NCBI RefSeq assembly: GCF_001735805.1
Contig: NZ_CP017248.1
Location: 6,076,001-6,140,000, forward strand
From: Streptomyces fodineus
GTDB lineage: Bacteria > Actinomycetota > Actinomycetes > Streptomycetales > Streptomycetaceae
Direction: 5' to 3'
Length of the DNA stretch: 64,000 bases
Under the pieces are notes generated by a model. It was not told the origin of the DNA. It did no database searches and saw only the letters and a program-made list of their open reading frames with translations. Positions 49,323 through 58,169 of the stretch are shown here, piece after piece. The stretch's first letter is position 1. The number at the start of each line of letters is the position of its first letter. The position numbers were made by a program, and so were the translations under genes.

Positions 49323-50729
49323 CTAAGCCGCGACCCCGGTGACCGGCGCCGCCGACGCCACCCCGGCCTCATACAGCGCATGAGCAACCCGCAGCACCAG
49401 ATCGTCCCGGTGCCGGGCGGCCACCAGCTGCATCCCCACGGGTAGCCCGTCCCCGTCCGTTCCCACCGGGACCGTCGCCGCCGGCTGCTGGGTCAGGTTG
49501 AACGGGTAGGTGAAGGGGGTCCAGCCCGTCCAGCGGCGGTGGGCCGCACCCCGCGGTGCCTCCGTGCCCGCCTCGAACGCCGTCAGTGGCAGGGTCGGGG
49601 TGACCAGCAGGTCGTAGCGCTCGTGGAAGCGGCCCATGCGCCGGCCGAGGTCCATGCGGACGTCGACGGCGGCCAGGTAGTCCAGTGCGCTGAAGCGCGC
49701 GCCCTGCACACAGATCTCGCGCAGGCCGGGGTCCATCAGCTGGCGTTTGCGGGGGGAGAAGCGCTGGGTGAGGCGGGCCGCGCCGCTGAACCACAGGGTG
49801 TGGAAGGCCTCCACCGGGTCGCTGAGGTCGGGGTCGGTCTCCTCGACGTACGCGCCGAGGTCGGCCAGACGGGCCACCGTGCGCCGTACCGCCGCCGCGA
49901 CCGCCGGCTGGACCGCGACCTGGCCGCCGAGAGAAGGGGAGTACGCCACCCGGAGGCCGTGCACCCCGGCGTGCAGGGCCTCGGTGAAGGAGAGCGGTGC
50001 GGGCGGCAGGGCCGACCAGTCGCGGGCGTCCGGCGCGCCGATGACGTCCAGCAGCAGGGCCGCGTCCGCCGCGTCCCGGGTCATCGGGCCCGCGTGGGAG
50101 AGGGTGCCGAACGCGCTCGCCGGGTACAACGGCACCCTGCCGTACGTCGGTTTCAGGCCGAAGATCCCGCAGAACGCGGCCGGGATCCGGATGCTGCCGC
50201 CGCCGTCCGTACCCAGCGACAGCGGGCCCGCGCCGAGCGCCACGGCCGCCGCGCTGCCCCCGCTGGAGCCGCCGGCGGTGCGGGAGCGGTCGTGCGGGTT
50301 GCGGGTGATCCCGGACAGCGGGGAGTCCGTCACGCCCTTCCAGCCGAACTCCGGGGTCGTCGTCTTGCCCAGGAACACCGCGCCGTGTTCGCGGAGCCGG
50401 GCCACCGCGGGGGCGTCGTCCTCCCAACTCCCTTGTTCCGAGACCGCCCTGGAGCCGCGCAGGGTCGGGTGGCCGCGCAGCAGGAAGACGTCCTTGACCG
50501 TCACCGGTACCCCGTCCAGCGACCCCGCCGGTTCGCCGCGCCGCCAGCGTTCCTGCGACTCGCGGGCCCGGGCGAGTGCGTCCTCCTCGGTGAGGCGGAC
50601 GAACGCGTTCACCTCCGGCTGGATCCGGCGGGCCCGTTCCAGGGCCTGTGCGGTCGCCTCCACGGGGCTGAACTCGCCCTTGCGGTAACCCTCGAGGAGC
50701 TGTACGGCGGTGAGGTCGGTGAGCTGCAT
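49323..50729 (-). CDS. Amidase (amidase-signature family)
   Basis: 468 aa. Ser-cisSer-Lys triad: Lys in VPVTVKDVF (~77), cis-Ser in TAGGSSGGSAAAVA (~153), nucleophile Ser in GTDGGGSIRIPAAF (~177). It hydrolyses an amide or carbamate; substrate unknown. It is downstream of a 2-hydroxyacid dehydrogenase on the same strand (33 bp gap) and opposite a pair of racemase-fold enzymes, suggesting a shared catabolic route, possibly for N-acyl amino acids or ectoine-derived compounds. That is inference. Confidence 0.88.
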   Translation of the reverse strand: MQLTDLTAVQLLEGYRKGEFSPVEATAQALERARRIQPEVNAFVRLTEEDALARARESQERWRRGEPAGSLDGVPVTVKDVFLLRGHPTLRGSRAVSEQGSWEDDAPAVARLREHGAVFLGKTTTPEFGWKGVTDSPLSGITRNPHDRSRTAGGSSGGSAAAVALGAGPLSLGTDGGGSIRIPAAFCGIFGLKPTYGRVPLYPASAFGTLSHAGPMTRDAADAALLLDVIGAPDARDWSALPPAPLSFTEALHAGVHGLRVAYSPSLGGQVAVQPAVAAAVRRTVARLADLGAYVEETDPDLSDPVEAFHTLWFSGAARLTQRFSPRKRQLMDPGLREICVQGARFSALDYLAAVDVRMDLGRRMGRFHERYDLLVTPTLPLTAFEAGTEAPRGAAHRRWTGWTPFTYPFNLTQQPAATVPVGTDGDGLPVGMQLVAARHRDDLVLRVAHALYEAGVASAAPVTGVAA

Positions 50730-50762
50730 GCACCCTCCAAGAGGTCCAAGGGGTCCAAGAGG

Positions 50763-51713
50763 TCAGTGGCCGGGGACGTATCCGCGTTTCTTGTCGACCA
50801 CGTTCACCAGTGATCTGCCCGCCGCCCACCGCTCGTACAACTCCACGAACTGCTTACCCAGTTCGTCCCGCCAGCCGACCGTGTCCCCGCTCATGTGCGG
50901 GGAGACGATCAGCCCCGGAAGGTTCCACAACGGGCTGTCCTCGGGGAGGGGTTCGGTGGTGAAGACGTCCAGGGCGGCGCCCGCGATCCAGCGCCGGGTC
51001 AGGGCCTGGGCGAGGGCGTCCTCGTCGACGAGCGGGCCGCGGCCGACGTTGATGAAGAACGCGGACGGCTGCATCACGCCGAAGCGGTGGGTGTCGAACA
51101 TGCCGTACGTCTGCTCGGTCAGCGGCGCCGCCGCGATCACCCAGTCCGCGCGGGAGACCAGCCGGTCCAGGTCGGCCGGGCCGTGGATGCCCGTCCGCGG
51201 CACCCGCCCGACCAGCGCCGTCGTCACACCGAGCGCCTTCAGGGTGCGTACGATCGCCCGGCCGATCGGCCCCGAACCGACCACGCACGCGCGCGTGCCC
51301 GCAACCCGCCGGCCCTCCCGGTGCCGCCAGGTCCGCTCCCGCTGGTGCTCAAGCGTGCGCGGCAGATCCTTGGCGACCGCCAGCACCAGGGCCGCCACGT
51401 ACTCGGCGATCGGCTGGTCGAAGATCCCGCGCGCGTTCGTGACCACCGTGTCGGACGCGGCCAGCTCCGGGCCCATCAGATGGTCCACGCCCGCGCTCGC
51501 CGTGTGCACCCAAGCCGGGCGCGGCCCCTCGCCGGGCCAGGCCTCGCGGACCGCGTGCGAGGTGAAGTCCCACACCAGCAGGACGTCCGCCTGCGGCAGC
51601 CGCTGGGCCAGATGGGCGGCGTCCGTGTGCACGATCCGGGCGCGGCCGGTCAGCCGGCCGAGGCGCGGTGGCGGGTCGGCGTCCAGGACCAGGAGGGTCG
51701 GCAGGGTCGTCAT
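50763..51713 (-). CDS. D-2-hydroxyacid dehydrogenase
   Basis: 316 aa. NAD-binding GSGPIGRAIVRTLKALG (GxGxxG), catalytic Arg in INVGRGPLVDEDAL, Glu in VFTTEPLPEDSPLW, and His in LIVSPHMSGD. Interconverts a 2-keto acid and D-hydroxy acid. The ATG at 51713 is preceded by CGGAG; a GTG at 51743 is in frame. Divergent from the racemase-fold pair across about 138 bp. Confidence 0.87.
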   Translation of the reverse strand: MTTLPTLLVLDADPPPRLGRLTGRARIVHTDAAHLAQRLPQADVLLVWDFTSHAVREAWPGEGPRPAWVHTASAGVDHLMGPELAASDTVVTNARGIFDQPIAEYVAALVLAVAKDLPRTLEHQRERTWRHREGRRVAGTRACVVGSGPIGRAIVRTLKALGVTTALVGRVPRTGIHGPADLDRLVSRADWVIAAAPLTEQTYGMFDTHRFGVMQPSAFFINVGRGPLVDEDALAQALTRRWIAGAALDVFTTEPLPEDSPLWNLPGLIVSPHMSGDTVGWRDELGKQFVELYERWAAGRSLVNVVDKKRGYVPGH

Positions 51714-51851
51714 ACGGGGCGGCTCCGGGCGTCTGACGTGCACGGATTATGCGCGGATTGACCACGCTCGCACCCGAACCTACCTTCGTCAACACGGGCG
51801 CATTCGCGATCCGTTGCCCACTCGTCTCCCAGCGTGAGGCCGGTGCCAGAG

Positions 51852-52649
51852 ATGGACGTCTCCTTTCTCGGCGGTCCCCGCCCTCAGCGTGGGGTCGGGG
51901 TGGTGGCTCCCTTCGACTTCGCCCTCGATCGTGAGCTGTGGCGCTGGGTGCCCGACGAGGTGTCGCTGCATCTGACCCGGACCCCGTTCGTGCCGGTCGA
52001 GGTGAGCCTGGATCTGGCCCGGCTGGTGAGCGAGCACGAGACCCTCGGTGACGCCGTGCGCGCGCTGACCGCCGTCGCGCCCGAGGTCGTCGCCTACGCC
52101 TGCACCTCCGGCAGCTTCGTAGGCGGGATCGCCGGGGAGCGGTCGATGTGCGCCGCGATGCGCCTGGCGGGGGCGCCGCCCTCGGTGACCACCTCCGGTG
52201 CGCTGCTTCAGGCGCTGGCCGAGCTGCGGATCCGGCGGGTCGCGCTGGTCACGCCGTACACGGTGTCCGTGACCCGGGCGCTGGAGGACTTCGTCGCCCA
52301 GGCCGGTGTACAGGTCACCGGGTGCGCCTTCATGGGGCTGACCCGGGAGATCTGGCGGGTGCCGTACCGGGACGTCGTCGCCATGGCCCGGCAGGCGGTC
52401 CGGCCCGGTACCGCCGACGCGCTCTTCATCTCCTGCACCAATCTGCCCACGTACGACGTGATCCCCCAGCTGGAGGCCGAGCTGCGCATCCCCGTGCTGT
52501 CTGCCAACCAGGTCACGATGTGGGCAGCGCTGCGCCGACTGGGTACCCGGGCCGTGGGGCCGTATCAGGCGCTGCTGGACGAGTCGGCGCGCGCCTGGCC
52601 GCCCGCCTTGCCGGAAGAGACGCAGGAACACCAAGAAGGGCCGTCATGA
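51852..52649 (+). CDS. Asp/Glu-racemase-fold enzyme (maleate isomerase / EutA-like), two-Cys copy
   Basis: 265 aa. Two-domain racemase fold with both catalytic cysteines: Cys84 (AYACTSGSFVGG) and Cys195 (LFISCTNLPTYD). Relatives include maleate cis-trans isomerase, aryl-malonate decarboxylase and EutA of ectoine-use clusters. The two-Cys arrangement supports proton transfer on both faces, i.e. isomerisation or racemisation. ATG 52649-side stop overlaps the next paralogue's ATG (ATGA). Start ATG 51852; GTG 51834 is possible. Confidence 0.83.
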   Translation: MDVSFLGGPRPQRGVGVVAPFDFALDRELWRWVPDEVSLHLTRTPFVPVEVSLDLARLVSEHETLGDAVRALTAVAPEVVAYACTSGSFVGGIAGERSMCAAMRLAGAPPSVTTSGALLQALAELRIRRVALVTPYTVSVTRALEDFVAQAGVQVTGCAFMGLTREIWRVPYRDVVAMARQAVRPGTADALFISCTNLPTYDVIPQLEAELRIPVLSANQVTMWAALRRLGTRAVGPYQALLDESARAWPPALPEETQEHQEGPS

Positions 52650-53383
52650 CCGCACTCGGATTCCTCTACCCGGGCCACTCCGCCGAGGACGACTATCCAC
52701 GCATCGAGCAGCTTCTGGGCAGCGACATCCGGGTGGACCTGGTCCACACCGACATCGGCGAGGACGCGCACCGGGTGGCGGCGCTGCGCGAGATGGGTTC
52801 CGCCGAGCGGCTCGCGGCGGGCATGGAGACCCTGCGGCTGACCGGCGCCGAGACGGTGGTGTGGGCCTGCACCAGCGGCGGCTTCGTACACGGCTGGGAG
52901 GGCGCCCAGGACCAGGTGCGCACGCTCGCCCGGCTGGCCGGGATGCCCGCGTCCTCGACGTCGTTCGCCTTCGTGCACGCGGCCCGGGAGCTCGGGGTAC
53001 AGCGGATCGCGGTCGGGGCGACCTACCCGGAGGACGTCGCCGAGCTGTTCACGGACTTCCTGCGGGCCGGCGGCCTGGAGGTGACCGGGATGCGCTCCTC
53101 GGGGATCATCACGGCCGCGGAGGTCGGCACCTGGGGCGAGGAGGACGTGCTGACGCTGGCCCGGGCGGCGGACGTCCCGGATGCGGAGGCGGTACTGCTC
53201 CCGGACACGGCCCTGCACACGGCCGCGCATCTGCCGCTGCTGGAGAAGGCGCTGTCCAAGCCGGTGCTCACGGCCAACCAGGTGACGGTGTGGGAAGGGC
53301 TGAGGCTCGCGGACCGGAGGGTGAACGCGCCGACGCTGGGGACGCTGTTCACCCGGGAGCCCCTGGTCCAGGTACGGGAATAA
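52646..53383 (+). CDS. Asp/Glu-racemase-fold paralogue lacking the second catalytic Cys
   Basis: 245 aa, same fold as the upstream gene: Cys75 is kept (VVWACTSGGFVHG), but the position of the second cysteine reads LLPDTALHT (Asp187), not SCTN. A one-Cys enzyme could be a decarboxylase-type, a subunit in a heteromer, or a non-catalytic partner. It is translationally coupled to the two-Cys paralogue. No other gene is on the same transcript before the LLM oxidoreductase 63 bp downstream. Confidence 0.82.
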   Translation: MTALGFLYPGHSAEDDYPRIEQLLGSDIRVDLVHTDIGEDAHRVAALREMGSAERLAAGMETLRLTGAETVVWACTSGGFVHGWEGAQDQVRTLARLAGMPASSTSFAFVHAARELGVQRIAVGATYPEDVAELFTDFLRAGGLEVTGMRSSGIITAAEVGTWGEEDVLTLARAADVPDAEAVLLPDTALHTAAHLPLLEKALSKPVLTANQVTVWEGLRLADRRVNAPTLGTLFTREPLVQVRE

Positions 53384-53446
53384 GCGGAGACTGCCTCCTG
53401 TTAGTGGCCGCAGGACAGCCCACGCCACACACAGGAGGCCCACACC

Positions 53447-54544
53447 GTGTCCGCAGCCGAGGCAGACGAGATCCGGGGCACGACGCACGGGACCGCCCCC
53501 GTCCCCCTCTCCGTACTGGACCTGGTGACCGTCGGCGCGGGCAGTACCGCCTCCGACGCCCTGCGCACCAGCGTGGCGCTGTCCCGGTTCGCCGAGGCGC
53601 GCGGCTTCCACCGGTACTGGGTGGCCGAGCACCACTCCATGCCCGGCGTCGCCTCCTCCTCGCCCGCCGTGATCCTCGCCCACCTCGCCGCCCACACCGA
53701 CCGCATCCGGCTCGGCTCGGGCGGCGTCATGCTGCCCAACCACGCCCCGCTGGTGATCGCCGAGCAGTTCGGCACGCTGGAGGCGATGGCACCGGGCCGG
53801 ATCGACCTCGGCCTCGGGCGCGCGCCCGGCACGGACGGCGCCACGGCCGCGGCCCTGCGCCGTACCGGCACCCTGAACGAGGGCGCCGACGACTTCCCGG
53901 AGCAGCTCGCCGAACTCACCCGCTTCCTGGACGACGACTTCCCCGACGGGCACCCCTACCGCCGTATCCACGCGATCCCCGGCCCCGTCCAGGCCACCGC
54001 CCCCGGCGGCGTCCAGTCCCCGCACCGCCCGCCGGTCTGGCTGCTCGGCTCCTCCGGGTTCAGCGCCCGCCTCGCCGGCCTGCTGGGCCTGCCGTTCGCC
54101 TTCGCGCACCACTTCTCCGCGCAGAACACCATCCCGGCCCTGGACCTGTACCGGCAGACCTTCCGCCCCTCCGCGGTCCTCGACGAGCCGTACGCCCTCA
54201 TCGGCGTCTCCGCCCTCGCCACCGACGACGAGCGCGAGGCCCGCCGCCAGACCCGGGCGATGGCCCTGAACATGCTCCGGCTGCGCACCGGCCGGCCCGG
54301 CCTCTTCCCCGACCCGGACGAGGCCGAGAAGCACGAGTTCAGTCCGATGGAGGAGGAGTTCATCACCTCCTGGACGTCCAACATCGTGCACGGCACCGCC
54401 GACGAGGTCCGCTCCGGCCTGGACGACCTGCACAAGCGCACGGGCACCGACGAGCTCATGCTGGTCAGCCACGCCCACCGAGGCGAACTACGGCTCCGCT
54501 CCTACGAATTGATCGCGGACGCCTACGGCCTGCCGACCGCGTAG
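53447..54544 (+). CDS. LLM-class flavin-dependent oxidoreductase (luciferase-like)
   Basis: 365 aa. LSVLDLVTVGAGST, FHRYWVAEHHSMPGVASSSP, RLGSGGVMLPNHAPLVIAEQ and GRIDLGLGRAPGTD are hallmarks of the TIGR03558/MsnO8-like group of monooxygenases using reduced flavin. The substrate is unknown. The GTG at 53447 has AGGAGG 9 nt before it. It may be co-transcribed with the racemase-fold genes. Confidence 0.87.
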   Translation: MSAAEADEIRGTTHGTAPVPLSVLDLVTVGAGSTASDALRTSVALSRFAEARGFHRYWVAEHHSMPGVASSSPAVILAHLAAHTDRIRLGSGGVMLPNHAPLVIAEQFGTLEAMAPGRIDLGLGRAPGTDGATAAALRRTGTLNEGADDFPEQLAELTRFLDDDFPDGHPYRRIHAIPGPVQATAPGGVQSPHRPPVWLLGSSGFSARLAGLLGLPFAFAHHFSAQNTIPALDLYRQTFRPSAVLDEPYALIGVSALATDDEREARRQTRAMALNMLRLRTGRPGLFPDPDEAEKHEFSPMEEEFITSWTSNIVHGTADEVRSGLDDLHKRTGTDELMLVSHAHRGELRLRSYELIADAYGLPTA

Positions 54545-54605
54545 GCCTGCGCGCCGAGGCGATCGCCGCCCACTTCGTACGGGCCCGTGCCGGGGTCCGG
54601 GACGG

Positions 54606-56408
54606 TCAGAGCCGGGGACAGGCCTTGGCGCCGAGGAGTTCGGAGATACGATCCGGCGGCACCGGCCGGGAGTACAACCAGCCCTGGCCGGTGTCGCAGC
54701 CGATGCGGCGCAGGCGGGTGGCCTGGGCCGAGGTCTCCACGCACTCGGCGGTGACCGTGATGCCGAGCCGGTGGGCGAGCTGGATCATCGCCTCGACGAT
54801 GACCTCGTCGGCCGGGTTGGGGATGATCGCCGGGTTCTTGTCGGCCTCGTACTGGAAGCCCCGTACGAAGGACCCGTCGAGTTTGAGCGTCGAGACCGGC
54901 AGGCGGCTGAGGTAGGCGAGGTTGGAGTAGCCGGTGCCGAAGTCGTCGATGGCGATGCGTACGCCCATGTCGCTGAGGGCCTGCAGGGCCTGCAGCGGGC
55001 GGCCGGCCGAGCCCATCACCGCCGACTCGGTCAGCTCCAGCTGGAGCAGATGCGGGGCGAGCCCGGTCTCGGCCAGGATCTGCGCCACGTCGGCCACCAG
55101 GTCGGAGTCCCACACCTGCCGTACGGCCACGTTGACGCTGACGAAGATGGGCGGGTCCTCGGGGTGGTCCAGCTGCCAGCGGCGGGCCTGGCGGCAGGCG
55201 GTGGCCAGGGCCCAGCGGCCGAGCTGCACGATCGAGCCGTCCTCCTCGGCCAATCCGATGAACCGATTCGGCGTCAGTGTGCCGAACTGAGGATGATTCC
55301 AGCGGATCAACGCCTCGACCCCGGAGAGGCGGCCGTCCTCCATGCCGACCAAGGGCTGGTACTCCAGGGCGAATTCGCCTCGCTCGATGGCGGGGCGCAG
55401 GGTGGAGGACAGGGCCTGACGGGTCATCCGGTGCGCGTTGCGCTCGGGGTCGAACAGGGTCCAGCGGGCCTTGCCGTCGGCCTTCGCCCAGTACAGGGTC
55501 GTATCGGCCGCCTGCATCAGACCGGTGGCCGTCGTACCGGCCGCATGGCGTTCCACGACGCCGATGGACACGCTCAACGACAGCCGCTGCCCGGCCAGAT
55601 CGAACGGCTCCTCCAGCGCCTGGAGCGCCGACTCGGCGAGATCGGCGAGTTGTTCGGTGCCGGTGGAGTCCTCGACCAGCAGGGCGAACTCGTCGCCCCC
55701 CAGCCGGGCCACCAGCGGGGTGACGGCGCGGGCGTAGCCGGCCTCGTCGGCCACCCGGGTCAGGCGCTCGGCCACGGCCGCCAGCAGGCGGTCGCCGACG
55801 CGGTGGCCGAGGGTGTCGTTGACCGCCTTGAAGCCGTCGAGGTCCAGATAGCACAGGCCGATCCGGCCGGTGCCGCTCTGCTCGTACGACTCCGCCTCCA
55901 GCGCGGCCGAGAGCCGCTCGAAGAACAGTGTGCGGTTGGGCAGCCGGGTCACCGGGTCGTGCATCTGCAAGTGCCGCAGCCGCGCCTGGAGTTCACGGCG
56001 GGCGCTGATGTCGGCGACCGAGAGCAGGACGCCGGGCTCGCCGCCGGTGAGCGGGGCGATGGTGACCTGCACCCACACCGAGTGCCCCTCGGGGTGTTTC
56101 AGGCGGCGGGTGCAGCGCAGCTTCGCCTGCCGGCCGCGCAGGACCTCGCGGTAGGCGTGCCAGCTGCGCGCGTCCGAGGCGAGGTCGACGAGGTCCGCGG
56201 CGACCCGGCCGGTGAGTGTGTCCGGATCCGTGCCGAGCAGCTCGCCGAAGGCCGCGTTGGCGGCGGCGACGAGTCCCGCGCGGTCCACGACGGCCATGGC
56301 GAGCGGGGCAGCCGCGAAGACACGGTGGTAGGTGGTGTGGTCACTGTCTGTGACGGCTGACCGGTCGAGGTCTGCCGCGGGCGTCGGCCCTTCGGACGTT
56401 CCGCTCAC
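54606..56408 (-). CDS. cdgA: PAS-GGDEF-EAL c-di-GMP signalling protein (CdgA-like)
   Basis: 600 aa. PAS ~25-135 (VFAAAPLAMAVVDRAGLV), GGDEF ~145-320 with intact active site RLGGDEFALL (237-241), EAL ~335-590 with GVEALIRWNHP (365-367), LELTESAVM and DDFGTGYSNLAYL. No RxxD inhibitory site is seen before GGDEF. The protein could both make and break c-di-GMP, which in Streptomyces controls BldD and development. Architecture and neighbourhood match S. coelicolor cdgA. GTG 56408 has GGGAG 8 nt upstream. No membrane helix, so cytoplasmic. Confidence 0.88.
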   Translation of the reverse strand: MSGTSEGPTPAADLDRSAVTDSDHTTYHRVFAAAPLAMAVVDRAGLVAAANAAFGELLGTDPDTLTGRVAADLVDLASDARSWHAYREVLRGRQAKLRCTRRLKHPEGHSVWVQVTIAPLTGGEPGVLLSVADISARRELQARLRHLQMHDPVTRLPNRTLFFERLSAALEAESYEQSGTGRIGLCYLDLDGFKAVNDTLGHRVGDRLLAAVAERLTRVADEAGYARAVTPLVARLGGDEFALLVEDSTGTEQLADLAESALQALEEPFDLAGQRLSLSVSIGVVERHAAGTTATGLMQAADTTLYWAKADGKARWTLFDPERNAHRMTRQALSSTLRPAIERGEFALEYQPLVGMEDGRLSGVEALIRWNHPQFGTLTPNRFIGLAEEDGSIVQLGRWALATACRQARRWQLDHPEDPPIFVSVNVAVRQVWDSDLVADVAQILAETGLAPHLLQLELTESAVMGSAGRPLQALQALSDMGVRIAIDDFGTGYSNLAYLSRLPVSTLKLDGSFVRGFQYEADKNPAIIPNPADEVIVEAMIQLAHRLGITVTAECVETSAQATRLRRIGCDTGQGWLYSRPVPPDRISELLGAKACPRL

Positions 56409-56735
56409 CGCTCGCTCCCGCAGTGCACTCGATCTCTGTCCGTGCCGGAAAGTGTGCCGATCATAGAGGCTGGCCCCGGGCCCTTCCAGCCACTGTCCAG
56501 TGTCCCGGACGGAGTACAGGTTCTGACAGATCGTTTCTGCCCGCACGTGGACGGCTTCTTCAGGCCCCCGACCAGTTGTGACGTTCCGTGAGTGTTCCGG
56601 GGTGTCGGGCGTCGGAGCGCGCGGGCGCGTCCGGGGGGCGCACTCACCCTTGTGGTGCAGGCGAACAGGGCATAGCGCAATCAATACCATCAATCTGGAT
56701 GTGGGTCCCGCGAACCGCATCCGGAGGTCATGTCC

Positions 56736-57992
56736 GTGCCCAAGCTGCGCACCGCCGCCGCCGTGTGCACCACGCTGTCGGCGCTCGCCGCGACCTCGAT
56801 CCTCTCCGGCCCGTCGGTCGCCGGACCCTTCTCCACGGCGCCCTGCGCCCTGCACCGCAGCGACGCCCACCACTCCGAGGGCGTGGACAGCTGGAACCCG
56901 GACTACACCCGCCCGACCGGCAGGCTCGACGCCGTGCTGGTCTTCCTCTCCTTCCCGGACGCCACCCCGCACAGCACCCCCGCCGAGCTGACCGCGGATC
57001 ACTTCCCGGCCACCAGCCGGTACTACGAGCAGGCCTCCTACGGCCGCTTCACCCTCCGCCCGCACCCCCTGAAGCACTGGCTGCGCATGCCCAGGCCGTC
57101 CACGGCGTACGCCATAAGGCGGGACTGGAGTGCGGAGAACCGGGCCGCCTACCTGCGGGACGCGTTCGCGGCGGCCGACAAGGAGGTCGACTTCTCCCGC
57201 TACCAGGTCGTGTACTTCGTCGCCGACCCGGGCGCGCCGGGCGTCGACTCGGACGCCACGAAAGTGGTGAACCTCGACACACCCATCCGTGTGGACGGCA
57301 CCGATGTCCGCCGGGTCGTCACCGTGTTCGAGAAGCACCCGCCGGACCGGCTGGTCCTCGCCCATGAGACCGGCCATGTCTTCGACCTGCCCGACCTCTA
57401 CCACCGCCCGGTCGACGGCAAGGGCGACTGGGACACCTACGTCGGCGACTGGGACCTGATGGGCAGCCAGTTCGGGCTGTCACCCGACCTGTTCGCCTGG
57501 CACAAGTGGAAACTGGGCTGGCTGGATCCGCGCCAGGTGGTGTGCGTGCGCGGCGCGGGGCCGGCCCGGCTGACCCTGGAACCGCTGGAGGCCGGTCCGG
57601 GGATCCCGGTGCAGGGCACGGCGGGCGCCCCCGCCTTCGGCCTCGGGCACGGGGTCAAGCTGGCGATCGTCCGCACCGGCACCGACAGCGCCCTGGCCTT
57701 CGAGGCGCGCGGCCCGGCCGCGAACGACCGGGCCGGCTGCCGGCAGGGGGTGCTGGTGTACCGGATCAAGGGCGGCGCCGAGTCGGGCGGCGGCCCGGTG
57801 GAGGTCGTCGACGCCCACCCGCACACCGAGGCCTGCTGGGAGAACTCGGTCTACCCGCCCCTCGCCGACGCCCCGGTCGCCCTCGGTGAGAGCTTCACCG
57901 TGCCCGGGGAGGGCGTCCGGGTGGAGGTGGAGGGGCGAACCGCTTCCGGGGCGTGGACGGTGCGGATCACGCCGGGGGTGCATGACGAGTGA
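56736..57992 (+). CDS. M6-family secreted metalloprotease
   Basis: 418 aa. Signal peptide (AAAVCTTLSALAATSILSG), an N-terminal region with SRYYEQASYGRF, zinc motif HETGHVFDLPDLY (HExxHxxxxxD) and Met-turn GDWDLMGSQ. This matches immune-inhibitor-A-like M6 peptidases. The C-terminal ~120 residues are a beta-rich accessory domain. GGAGGT is 1 nt before ATG 56730 but 7 nt before GTG 56736, so the GTG is the probable start. Its downstream hairpin at 58045 also serves the converging tRNA. Confidence 0.87.
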   Translation: MPKLRTAAAVCTTLSALAATSILSGPSVAGPFSTAPCALHRSDAHHSEGVDSWNPDYTRPTGRLDAVLVFLSFPDATPHSTPAELTADHFPATSRYYEQASYGRFTLRPHPLKHWLRMPRPSTAYAIRRDWSAENRAAYLRDAFAAADKEVDFSRYQVVYFVADPGAPGVDSDATKVVNLDTPIRVDGTDVRRVVTVFEKHPPDRLVLAHETGHVFDLPDLYHRPVDGKGDWDTYVGDWDLMGSQFGLSPDLFAWHKWKLGWLDPRQVVCVRGAGPARLTLEPLEAGPGIPVQGTAGAPAFGLGHGVKLAIVRTGTDSALAFEARGPAANDRAGCRQGVLVYRIKGGAESGGGPVEVVDAHPHTEACWENSVYPPLADAPVALGESFTVPGEGVRVEVEGRTASGAWTVRITPGVHDE

Positions 57993-58044
57993 CTTTCCGG
58001 CTTGCGTCCACTGGGCCGACCTGACGGGGGTGCGCAAAAACAAC

Positions 58045-58088
58045 GATGGCGAGGCGGCCCGCGTATTTTGCGGACATGCCTCGCCATC
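58045..58088. terminator. Bidirectional terminator between M6 protease and tRNA-Lys copy 3
   Basis: GATGGCGAGGC (58045-58055) and GCCTCGCCATC (58078-58088) are perfect 11-bp arms, with a further CCCGC/GCGG pairing and an ATTTT loop inside. It lies 7 nt beyond the tRNA 3' end and 52 bp after the protease stop. Confidence 0.75.
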
Positions 58089-58095
58089 GCCATCG

Positions 58096-58169
58096 TGCGC
58101 CGCCAGGGACTCGAACCCCGGACCCGCTGATTAAGAGTCAGCTGCTCTAACCAACTGAGCTAGCGGCGC
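58096..58169 (-). tRNA. tRNA-Lys (CTT), copy 3
   Basis: Same mature sequence as copies 1 and 2, anticodon CTT, no CCA encoded. The 5' flank CGTCAGCAG is shared with copy 1. Its first 10 nt overlap the end of the same-strand gene 58160-58729, whose stop codon TAG lies in the acceptor/D-stem junction. A promoter inside that gene or processing of a joint transcript is required. Confidence 0.96.

Noticed and set aside
56409..56580. Possible BldD binding site upstream of the cdgA-like gene
   Set aside because: S. coelicolor cdgA is a BldD target, but I could not find a convincing match to the BldD consensus by eye here.
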